Shown in pieces: positions 13,963-26,400 of a stretch of DNA of 64,000 nucleotides. The position numbers and the translations under genes are program-made. This DNA is from Bugula neritina. Lineage: Eukaryota; Bryozoa; Gymnolaemata; Cheilostomatida; Bugulidae. The notes beneath the pieces are model-generated. The model searched no databases, was not told the DNA's origin, and was given only the letters and a program-made list of their open reading frames with translations. The stretch is taken from assembly GCA_964035545.1 (NCBI GenBank), contig OZ037765.1, positions 30,430,004 through 30,494,003 of the forward strand, in the 5' to 3' direction. How positions within the stretch are numbered: the first letter of the stretch is position 1; each line of letters begins with the position of its first letter.

Positions 13963-14475
13963 GAAGAGTTCAAACAAGTGTTTTGTAAAAATATAAAAGC
14001 ATAATGCACATTATTTTATGTGTTTACAATTTATGGCTGCAATAATAGTTTTACATTAAAATAAAATTTCAGCATTGCAAACATTGTGACACAGATATGA
14101 TCTAAGTAGATAAGTTAAAAAATATTCATACACTTGTTCTTGGTAAACGGTAAGCAGTACAGTATATCAATACTTTGCTTTGAACACTTCAGGCTATTCA
14201 ATGCATAAAAATCTTCCTGAGAAATGCACTTGTTAACCAGATATGTAATTATAACAATGCATAAATAATTCACATGCAAATTTACAAAAAAATATATAAT
14301 ATGAGAGTGGGTGCCAATTAGGCTTGAAAATATTTCTACCAACCAAAATTTGCTGTACAAAAAGAAAAAAACTATGAATGTATAAGTGCATTAGTGATAT
14401 GCAATAGCAAAACTGAACATACGAAATAAAACACTGTTTTTATGTAACCATGGCAATTATCAACTGCTAAGTAGG

Positions 14476-17400
14476 TCAGCTGTTGTCAGATGTAGGTTCT
14501 GGCGAAGGAGGAGGAGGGTATGGGTTATGTATTGTAGATCTGAAGCTACGAACTGTAGAAGGTGAGGGCGGGTCTTCGCTCGCCTCATCAGCAGAACACA
14601 TTTGACTGCGACTAGGCGTAGGTGGTGGGGGATTGAGTTGATGATATTTTTTATACTTTTTAGGTCGGGGTCGTTGCACTGAGTAATTCTTAAGAGATGG
14701 TTCGGAGTCGTCACACGTCGACATTGGCGTTGTGGGTGGCACTTTGCCATGATGCCGTTTGTAGTACGTCTGATAAGCAGACGACACGAGCGTGCTACTG
14801 CAGTCGTCCATGTCCATAGCACCATGACCCAGGAAAGCTGAACGCTCAGTGACTGGGGAAGGGGGAGGGTTGAACCCAGCCTGTAAGTGAGTCATACTAG
14901 AACTGCTAGAGGAGGCCCCAGTGACATGGTTTCTGTCATAATGCAGCGCAGAGTTAGTGGACGAAGCTGAGACAACAGTAGTTTCAGTTAAAGACTGAGG
15001 CATGTGATTGGCTGGCACATCCATCATTGCTGTACCTAAAGAGTCAAAGGAAACTCCAGGCCTAGCATTGGCAACTGGTTCTAAATAACGCAGGCTGTAT
15101 GCCCGTTTCCTGCACTTCCAAATAATAAATATAACAACAATTAAAATAAATAAAAAGACAATGCACAGAACAACAACAATGCCGACTGTTGTGTTGATAG
15201 TTGGAGCTGATGTAGCCGCAGTTAGAGCTGTGCCAGTTAACTCGTCCGACCCATCCTTACAGTCGACTATATTGTCTCCAACCCGATCTACTGGAATACA
15301 CTCTTTTTTGTCGGAACACATAAACTTGTCTGATCGACAACAGCTGTCTTGTTCATCGGATGAGTCATGACAATCGGCTACTCGGTCACACATCTGTCTC
15401 CTGTCTATACACTCCCCGCTGCCACACGTGAACTCGTCAGCGGTGCAGAACTGAGAGCAGTCTTTCTCGTCTGATCCGTCTGCACATTCCTCGGAGCCAT
15501 CGCATCGCCACTCCATCGGAATACACGCCACCTGGCCGTGGCCCGTTGAGCAAGCAAAGTAAGAAGATTTACATGTGGCCAGAGGGGCACAAGACAACCC
15601 GTTCACGTGCAGATTCAGCCCATCCGGACAGCCGCACTGCTTGGTACCATCTGAACCAATGAAGCATATGTGGGAGCAGTCGCCGTTGTTGCTACTACAC
15701 GGATGTCTGTTGTAGTTCTGCAAAAAGTCTGCATTCACTGCGTGTATGTCGGTAATATCTGTCCTCCTTCTCATCACCTGCTTCCTATTCCTTCCGGAAG
15801 TTTTATCTACATAGAAGAGTTGGGTAGAGCCTTGAGTATAATACAACTTATCTTTATATATAGTGAGGGAGGTAGAGGTGACCTTGTCCACCAACGTCCG
15901 TATATTATCTCCATTAGAGCTGCAGCTCTTTATTGTGGATGTCGTGTGATCCGCAAAGTAGAGCCAGTCATTTTGCTCATCTATAGTTATGGCAGCAATA
16001 CTCTGACTGGTTACTACGGCAACGGGACTGGATCCGTCCAGGTACGTTCTGATAACCTGACTACTTCTCGACTTGGATTCAGCCACAATAAACAAATACC
16101 TACAAAACCAGCAGACACTCATGACTTCACCAGAATAGAAGATAATACAGCATTTAGTTTACTCCAAATAAACAGGCTTGAGTTGCAAGTTTTGAAAAGC
16201 TCTCAGATGTTTGAACTAAAAAATTGTCCATTTTTAAAACCTCCCACATTTAAAACTATTAAGTGCCTAAATAATCATACAACCTCCATGTTTGCTTCCT
16301 CCAGCTGGTCTAACTAAGAAGTAGTTTTCAAGATTACATAAGAAATAGACCAAGTAGTAACTCTACTAAATAATAAATTACATACAACTTTTACAAAGCA
16401 CATACCCTTTACGGGGATTAACTGCAACAGCAGTGAGTGTGTTGCCGTCATTTCTGTATACAACACCTACGTTCTTCTTGTCTAAAGTAGTGACATTAAC
16501 CACACCCTGTACCGAATCAATCCAGAACAGCAACCTGGAGTAGGGCTCTATGCACATGCTAGACGGATAAATCTTGCTGTCGTGGAGAAAGATCTCCGCC
16601 TGTAAATATAAAGATAACTTAGCATATAATTTATATAGATATAAAGATAATTTAACTTCTTACTGCTCCGTTTACAATAAAACTTAAACCCACAACTTGT
16701 ATTACAACAGCTGCTCTATTAACACATTCACTAAAACCAGGCATTTATTAATAACAGCAACTTTTGTAGGACAAATTCACAGAACAAAAACCAACCATAT
16801 AATAATGTTGAAATATATTATAATAATAAAGTGCATGGCTGAAACATTTCACAGAACTAAAAAATCATATATAATAAACAGAGTGTAAAAAATGTTAAAA
16901 ACGAGAAAATCAGAATAAATAGCTGGAGTCCTACATACCCGTGAGCCATCTACAGTAGACCGCTTTATAGCCCTATATTTATCGGAATCCATGATCCAGT
17001 ATATCTTATCGTCTGCTGTGTCATAGTTTATAGTCCTGACACTCCTCAGTGACTTCAGTGGCAGTACAAGGTCAGGCTGCGTGTTGTCTAATAGCCTTCT
17101 AACCTGCATGTCTCTTGTAGACTGAGTCCCTGCACGCTCACTCACCAGAAAGAAGTTACGGGGCGCTAAAATATGTTTCAATATTTACTAGGCAATTATT
17201 ATAAAAACCCCAAAGTATTGGGTAGACAACTCTACATGATAGGTTCTTAATGACTGAAACTTAATACTTCTTAATCTTTCTTAGCCAACGGCTCAATATT
17301 GAAATCAGAGACAATGCAGGGGTTTTACACGGACAGACAACTAACCATGTTGTAAAATGAGCAGATTGGCGTAAATGTTTCACTTCAGTGTCAAACACAT

Positions 17401-20400
17401 CCCTTTGACACATACTACTCATATAAACATAAGTGTTTTCACAGTTAGATATTCACAGTTAAATATTCTTAACTAAGAACGAGGTAAATGCTACGAGCAC
17501 CAAACAACATGAGAACATACCGGAACAGGTCATGCCATCTTGGTTCAGCAAGTAGTGAGTGGGACAACCGCAGGAATACGTCTGACTGTTTCCAGAGGTG
17601 AAGCAGAAATACTGACACCCGCCATTGTTTATAGCACACACGCTGGAACCTAACAACACAATGCAAAGCTCTATATATACTCTGTAACCTTTAATAACTT
17701 GCTACTAGCCAAGTTTCGTCAGATCATTATTCAAATTAATCAGCCATTCTACGGTGACTCATTTCATAAAAAAACTAAAAATAATTTTTATTACTCACAT
17801 TACTCTCCCAACGATAGAAAATATCAGTACCAAGAAAATACTACTAGCAAAAATGGAATTTCTGCAGCAACATTTCATTCTGTAAGTAAAAAAGGTTAAA
17901 GTATTGCTGCCCCCCCCCCCATTTGTTTCATCCAGGCTTACTAAATAAATGTAATTACCATTTTGTCGAGATTTGTGAAAGACAAGTAGGTTAACGACAG
18001 GAGCGATGTCTGTCTGTATGGTAGCCACATCTGATTGGTCGATCTTGCTGACACGCTGTATGTTCTGGTCAGTGCTGTCGTACCAGTACACGTAGTTACC
18101 ATATATATTCAGTGAAACTGGCGATTTGAGATTCTTGATCATCACCTGCATATCTTCGCCTAAAGAATTTACCAGTGTAGAGATCAGTGGGAGTGTGAAG
18201 TTATACATCTAGATGAACAGCGGAGAGATCAGTGAGGACGCGAAACCACATATAGGGTGTACCACTACCTACACTTTTAAATGTGTGTATCTTTATACTA
18301 TAGACAAAAGATAGTATGGACAGGAAATGCAACACTAAATATTATAAAACATTTACAGTTATCAATGGTGGACAACATGAGGGTCTGGGATTAATATATT
18401 ATTATGTGGTAATTTACCCAATCTTACATTATTACTATAATGAAACTAGAGATGAGGGAGGGAGGGAGAGAGAGAGAGAGAGAGGGAGGGAGAGAGAGAG
18501 AGGGAGGGAGAGAGAGAGAGGGAGGGAGAGAGAGAGAGGGAGGGAGAGAGAGAGAGAGGGAGGGAGGGAGAGAGAGAGAGGGAGAGAGAGAGAGAGAGAG
18601 AGGGAGGGAGAGAGAGAGAGGGAGGGAGAGAGAGGGAGGGAGGGAGAGAGAGGGAGGGAGAGAGAGAGAGGGAGAGAGAGGGAGGGAGAGAGAGAGAGGG
18701 AGAGAGAGAGAGGATGCAATTAAAAGAACTGTCTGTGGAACAGGAGGTGAGTAAAAAAGCAAACAAGTGGGACAGTAGATAAGTAGGACAGAAGATGACT
18801 TAGACAGTATAGCTGGATTGAGCATCAGAGGAAGGTGCTGATAATTCTTAGAACCAGAGAAACCAGAACCCACCATTAAGACCTGCAGATTGTATTGCGT
18901 TACGTCGGTAGTTCATCCAGTAGATTCTGTTAGCGTCCAGGTCAACTGTTATGGAGCCACAGCGACCAATGTCTGAGAGAATGAACCTCTGATCTGTACC
19001 ATCCAGGTTGGCTCGGCCTATCTCAGGGATACCATCCACGTCCCAGTCTGTCCAGTATATGTAACTACAACGTGTATTATACACTGTATTATTCAGTGTA
19101 TTATATAGTATACTATTCAGTGTATTATATAGTATACTATACAGTATATTATCCAGTATATTTTACAGTATATTATACAATATATTATAGGGAGCAGCCG
19201 TGGTCTAGGGGTTAGAGCATTTGCTTAGTAAGCACGAGGGTCATGGGTTCAATCCCAGACAAAGGCCATTGGTGATGTTAGGAAGAGCATCCAGTCATAA
19301 TTGCTCCTGTGCCTCATTTAAATAAATCCTTAGCCCGTTTTAACAAAAACCCTTTCCACCAGGGTTTTCTCACAGGGATAGTGACAATAAACTTGTGTGA
19401 GTTATACAGTGTATTATACAGCATGTTATACAATATATAATACAGTATATTATATAGTATACTATACAGTGTATTATATAGAAGAACATGGTGTGCCGTG
19501 TATATGTAACTACAATGTATATTCCAGAAACATATCAATTGCATTCCTGTGAGAAAAGCTATACAGCAACTGCTGGAAATTGCAATTCCTTATTGATATA
19601 ATTTTCAACACTATTAAACAGGAAGTAGAGAAAGAGTTACCCTTTAACTGGATGTACAGTAATACTCCTAGGGTCACCCAAATCCTTCCATACTACGACT
19701 TTACGAGCCTTAGACTGTATGTTATACACTTCAATGAGGTTCATGTTAGTATCAATAAAATAGATGTTGTCCGAGATCCAGTCTATGACCATGGCTGACG
19801 GAGACTCCTTCCTGAACTGGAGGACCGTGCTGACCGAACTACCATTGATATAGGCGCGTCTTATACTCTGCAACGGATAGGCAAATGTTACATAACAACC
19901 TGATATGTTTGTAAGGCCTAGAAAATGTCAAGCATGGAATGAAGTTTTAAAAAGCTATATAATTCAGTAAGTCATGTGTTACTTTGAAAAGTTGTATTAT
20001 TACCTGAGAAAAAGTGGTAACAAAAAAAAAAACTTTAGACAACACACAAGGCATACTAGGTGTATATTTACAATATTGCAAAATGCTAGAGTAGCAATAT
20101 GACCAATGAAACAGCACAGAGTATGTTTTATTCACTCCTGTACTATATCTATTTGATGTTTCATCAAGTACTTCAACTAGATTTTGGAGAATTACTTATT
20201 TATAAAAAATATGTCTTTTTAGGAGATATTATACTTGAAACCATTTCCCCTATAAAAGTGTTGTGAATTTAAATATTTTCAAGGTGACAGAATTTGTTTA
20301 AAATTACATTGTACTTAATACTGCTACTAAGTTCTATCAAGTATGAGAATAATTATTAGAAATAAATATTTATACATCTCAAACTATATTAAAATATCTA

Positions 20401-23400
20401 TTCTTTTTATTCATCAATTTGGAAGTTGTGTTCTCGGAAAAAATCGGTTTATTTAGCCTGCATAGAGCTATTTTTATGAAGCCAAGTTTCTCTTCTAACA
20501 AAGATTAACTTTGTTGCGGGGGGGGGGGGGAGTGTACGGTAGCACGTTACAAATCATACACTAGAGAATTCACAAACTCATCAGTACTTACAGCATAGAA
20601 AAACATAATTTGTGATGTAAAACTTTTTCATAAAACATGAAAATAATTTCAAACAGTTTATCTAGTGGATTCCGTGAAAGTAATTAATGAAGTAAAATCT
20701 AGAAGTCATATGAGACAACGAATGGACTCCTACTTCATATGTCAAGCTGGCAACACAAAACAACAATTACTACACTCAGAGTGAACAAATCAACCTCAAA
20801 CAGTTACTGCATATACTCCATTGAGATTTACAATCAGCATAACCTGCTCTTACACCTTGTAGGTTAATTTGCTCACTCAGTTAACACAATAGAGGTGCAG
20901 GTACACAACAGTAGTTCTACCTACTAGAGTTAGATACTAAGACTAAAACACCTACAAAGGTGATGAACAGAGAAGATATACACACTGTTCAGCTCACAAC
21001 GGCCCTGGTACATTCAGAAGGTGGTACTAACTGAAACTGAGTCTAGAGGGGATAATGGAAAGACAGCGAAGGGTTGGTATTCACAAAACTTATCAAACAT
21101 TTTCATGCAAAATTAGGGTAACATATCTTTAATTAAACATCTTAATTTAATGTAAACTACATTGTCCAAGAATTAATTAGAAAGATTTGGCACCATTAAA
21201 ATTCCTAAGCTATGCAATTTAACTAATGTGAAATTGTGTAGTGTGCAAATACTTTGTTCAATATAGTAAATAAAACTGACAAATTCCGCCATTTCCAGTA
21301 TATAAATGATACCCTGATTTTGCATCAGAACTTAATATTAGAGGGAAGACAACTTTGCATTAGTTAGAATAAACTCATCACAAACTCTATAATGATGTTA
21401 ACACAGCTTTCGGTGTCCAGCAGGCTTCAACTGGTAGTAATAAAAAGGCCGCAGTGTTTTGTAATATTATTGATATAAAAAGCATCCACTAGTTTCAAAG
21501 GATAACCCCCCCATTGGTTAGAGCTGAAGGTCACATGATCATTGCCACAACAACACACCTATCTGATGGGTATAGCGGCTTTAGGGCCAAAACCAATATT
21601 AGAACATCATTAGTAATAATATAAAATACTAAACTGATTCATAATAAAATTGCAGCATAGTTTTCAGTAACACATACCCCATTGACGTTGTCAGCAAAAT
21701 AAATCAGTTCTTTGGTAACGTGGATATCTAAAGCTGTGATATTCTGCAAGTGCTGTATGGGCAGCGGAGTTGCTTTGTGAGCATATTTTATGGAGGTTCT
21801 CTTGATGGCCTACGTGAGAAAAATAGTAAACAGTTGTGAAAGTATTGTAAGAGCGAAATGTTTTATAAGCAGTTCAGAGTTGAGGTAATTAGGTGCAGCA
21901 GTTTAAAGTGTTTGGGGGGGGGGGGGGGCTAAGTTGAAACCCTCAACTTCAAACTCCAGAACCCAAACTATTGCACTCAGCCACCCCCTACTCATAGCTG
22001 CTTATAGAACATTTCTTGTACAACAGATATGAAATAGACTGAGTGTCACAAGTTACGAATTACGGTGGGTAAAGTAAGATACACACTATGACATGTAATC
22101 CTGCATCTAGTATGGAGTTCAAGGTTACCTTAGACTGAGAGAAGAGGAGAAAAGCCTCAGGAACTACACACTGTTTGTTATCAGCAAGTAACTCTTGCCC
22201 CATAGGACAAGCACAAACGTGTCCACTGGGAGTATTAAGGCAGAGGTTACTGCAGCCACCATTATTCCCGAAGCAGCCATTCGTATCTGCAGGTAGAAAA
22301 GAAGAGAATAACTCCAAAGGCAAAAGATGTATTTTAAGTGAGATAAATGTACATGTACTGTTAGACAGCAGTAGGTTAAATATACTTACATGTGCTGTTG
22401 GGTTTCATAGGCAGCACCCGTATGGCCATAAGGTCCGGCAGCTGATCTACAATGAGTTCCCTAGGAGCACCAGGTACCAGCTTGTCCACTCTTTCAATGG
22501 TTCTCCTCTGCCAATCCGTCCAATATATATACTTACCTGTAAATACAGAATGCTATATACGTACACGGAGTGGAGTAAGTGCGAGCACACCTACACTAGG
22601 ATGTAGTAAGTGTAGCCAAAGGGATTATACACCAGTGGAAGTTGTTTGGTGATTGATTCAACTTCTACACCATCAGCCGCAGTGCATGGAAACCAGCAAT
22701 AAATCACTGCATTAATTATTTTAATAAAACTCATTTGATGGGCAAACGGTGCAGAACCAGCACTTAATTTCAACAGTAGCTTTCACTGGCCAACTACTCT
22801 AATCTCTGAGCAGTCAATCAGCTTTCAACAAGGAAATTGATTCTGGGCTCCAGACTAGGAGACACATAGCCTGTGTGCCTGAGGGAGAGCTGTTTTCACT
22901 CTCTTACTCTATTGCAGTGACCAGCCCCAGGTCACCGCAGGCTATGCCAGAGTAAATATTATGAATACACACAGCTGATAACAATCTGCTCTCACTAGAC
23001 AGATAAAACTCAGGGAAGGGCCGCCCCCCCCCCCTGCAGTAAGCTGACAATAGCAAAGGAAAACTCCATGTGAAACACTAGAGATAGCTTCTTCCACCCC
23101 TAGCAGACCTGTTTGGTTGCAGTATTACAACAGTATAAAGTATAAACCAACAGCCAGTTATATATTCAACTCAGCCTCAAACCCATGCTGAAACTACATA
23201 ACAAAGTTATGCATGTAATCATTAGCTAAAGCTATACATTTATAAAACATTGTCTAAAATATTATATTATATATTGTGTGCAGCGTGTATTACCTGCAAC
23301 ATCAAACCCAAAGACATGCGGCAGCTCGCTGTCGACTATGACGGTCCTCTCAGTTCCATCTAGGTTAGATCTCTCTATTTTATCGAGTTTGGCGTCAGCC

Positions 23401-26400
23401 CAGTACAGCCTCATGTACTCGAAGTCCAGTGCGATGCCGTTGGGCCAGACCAGACTCTCGTCTATTATAACTTCTCTCATGGAACCATCCATAGCAGCTT
23501 TCTCAATCTTAGCTGGGGTCCCCCAGTCAGTCCAGTATATTAAACTATAATATATACAGTTAGTATGCACTGTACTGGTGCTAAGGACCACATGCTAACT
23601 TGCTAGAATGTTAAATAAAAGTTACAAAAGTTTATAGTCGCCAATCCTTGTGAGAAACACCTGATGGGAAAGGGCTTTTGTTAAAGCAGGCTAAGGACAT
23701 GTTCATATGTGACACAGGAGCAATTATGACTGAATGCTCTTAACATCACCAAAAACTTTTGGCATGGGGTTCGAACCCATGACTTCGTGCTTACTAGGCA
23801 AACGCTCTAACTCCTAGACCACAGCTGTTCCCTTGCTAGAACTTTAAACAGTGAACTATTTATGGGAAAAGTAACCATCAACAAAAACAAGGAGCAGAAG
23901 TGAACATTTAAACCTGAAACAAAAAATATATTAAAAGAGAATAGTTAAAAAAACGAGTTACCAATGTTGTTGAAACTATTGATTGCTTTTGGCCTGTACT
24001 ACAAAATTAACTTGCTCATCAATTTTCTAATCAAATGAAAAGTCAATACACAAATACTGGAGCCAAAAGAATCGACCAATAAAAACGACTTTCACAAAAT
24101 AGCAGGAGACAAATCGACAAGTTGTGCTCATGTTTCAATTTTCAAATGAGAGAAGCAAAGGGGGGATCTGGTACAGTGTACAGACAGTCATCAGTGTCAA
24201 AGGGTGACAGCATGAATTATGTTCCATAGAAATGACATAATTTATTAGGCATTACAATCATGTTATATCAGAGAGACAGTTCAACTATGGCATGGAAATA
24301 ATGTGATCTAGACAGCCAGGCTAATGAAGCAGATATAAATCTGGCTGACATAATACAATTGACAATTGCAGTTTAATCACAGGACTAAAGAAATGACACA
24401 TGCTTTAGCTGATTACCAAGATAAAAATATACAAAACAAACAGTTATAGCTGTGCCATATAAAGGTGTCAAACATAACTTGCATCCTTATCATTGTCTCT
24501 CACATAACTGCATACAATTAACTAAAACAGCACTAAAACCTCCCTAGCGGTGAAATAAATTCCTTTCCCAAATACTCCTCTGTTATTATCAATAGAAGAA
24601 AGTAACCATATTTTTAAATAAAGCATAGTAAACAAATATTTGTTCCAAATATCAAGTAAATTACAGGCAGCCTATTAGAAATTTTTTGTTTAAAAATATT
24701 TATAAAATCGCATATAATGACATCACATTACAGTATGTCACCAAACCAAAAGCACAAAATATTTGAGTTTGTAATTATGACATCTAATCCTTTGAACATT
24801 TATTCATTTTAAATACTGTAACTATTGCAACATAATTAATTAAATAGAGGCTGGACTGGAAGGATGAATGACTATGAAGAGTAAAAGTAGTTTGGATACC
24901 AACTTAATTGGATTATCTGATTACCAAGACAGGTACTAAATGTGTCTATATCTTGTCTTAGTGTATAATTATACACTAATGGAAATATATTACAGTGAAG
25001 AAGCCATTTCCCTTCTTTTGCCACACAATAAAGCCTGCCATAGTTGACTTGGATGAATTTCCTCACATGTTTATACAGAAAAGGACAGGAAATCAGCATG
25101 TAAACACACGGGAGACGCTAATCTTGAGTCAGACAGAGTTATCTGCCCCTAAAATTAGTCCCACGGCAGTGCTTGATGCATGCCGAAGAAGAGTGGAGAA
25201 AGTGATGATTTATCACCCGTTGGTTGGGCCAAATCTGCTTGATTCAACATCATAACAATATTAGGTTATTTTAATTGTCATCCTTTGATAGCTTTCAAGT
25301 TCTAGCCAAAATTCAAAGTTTTGAATAATTTGAAGTCTGATATTGTGATAAATGGAAGGTCACGGAATCCATGATTTCGGCAAATGATACAAGCGACACC
25401 ACAGCTAAACTAGTTGTTGCAACGCATGTTGCTACCACAACAGCTACAACAATTCACATGTATAACTACAGTCACAGCTGTAAGGCAGACTTACCCATTA
25501 ACAGGATCAACAACAATAGCCCTAGGTTCATCAAGCTCATCAGAGATTATCACTCTACGGGAGGATCCGTCGAGCCGAGCAACTTCAATCCGGTTTGTCC
25601 CCGTATCTGTCCAGAATATATTCCTGGATATCCAGTCTATAGCCACACCGTCGGGATTCATCACCTCCACACTCACGATTGTACTCTGATCTGTAAACCT
25701 CACCAACTTATACACCAATCCATATACTTTGATACAAACAAGTCCATAGTTCAAAACACAACTTAAACTATTTTTAATTAAATACAACTATTTCAAACAA
25801 AAGTAACGGTTTAATAATTTTATTATCAGAAAGCAGGCAGTAAATGTGCTGTCCCCCAAGAGTCACCAACTCAAGTTTAAAGTCTAGCCTACAAAGTCAT
25901 TTATTCTAACATTTACAACAAAGTTAAAACAAGAAACTTTAACTTTAAATCGAAAAAAGAAGTTTTAATAAATGTGTAGTTACCAGTGCCATCCAATTTA
26001 GCTTTCTGTATCAATCGAATTTCGTCATCCGTCCAGTACACGTAACGCTCCACTGGGTCAAAGTCAATAGCGATAGCGTGCGCCACCTCCCCCACAGCTA
26101 TGATGGTGTCGGTGAAGTCAGGGGTGTCCAGAGAGATCATCCTCAGATCAAATCTCCGAGATAGGAAGATCATTTCATCAACTGAGTGAGAAGGAACACA
26201 TCATTACAATCAGAAACAGAGCAACATGTTGATTATAATAAGAATAGTCTTACAGCCTGTTGATTTTGATTATTGGCTCAAGGAAAACAAATTAAGGGGG
26301 AAAATGTAGTAATGCAATATTAAAATTTCAAATCTTGATAACTATCCAGGAAGTTTCAATTTATCAAATTTTGTAACAGCAAAACAAGTTTATAAAAATT

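Larger units (their letters stand above)
13572..14475. other. Convergent 3' regions of the uncharacterised gene and LRP5/6
   Basis: Only 904 bases separate the two stop codons, so both 3' UTRs lie here and may overlap. For the plus-strand gene, AATAAA occurs at 13798-13803 and 13860-13865. For the minus-strand gene the only AATAAA I see is the reverse complement TTTATT at 13957-13962. No period-6 array is present. Confidence 0.6.

Noticed and set aside
15161-16317. Plus-strand frames of 69 and 215 codons
   Set aside because: Antisense shadows of the long last exon of LRP5/6.
18316-18876. Several open frames of 90-150 codons on both strands (RERE- and SLSL-type repeats)
   Set aside because: They are translations of the polypurine tract; open frames in all phases and on both strands follow from the repeat.
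19190-19270. tRNA gene
   Set aside because: A and B boxes are present, but the cloverleaf is incomplete and the sequence continues into a SINE body shared with 23616-23832.
20518-20530. G run as a quadruplex element
   Set aside because: A single homopolymer with no other G tracts nearby; its length is also prone to sequencing error.
23750-23832. tRNA gene on the minus strand
   Set aside because: Same SINE head; target duplication around the whole 217-bp unit shows retroposition.
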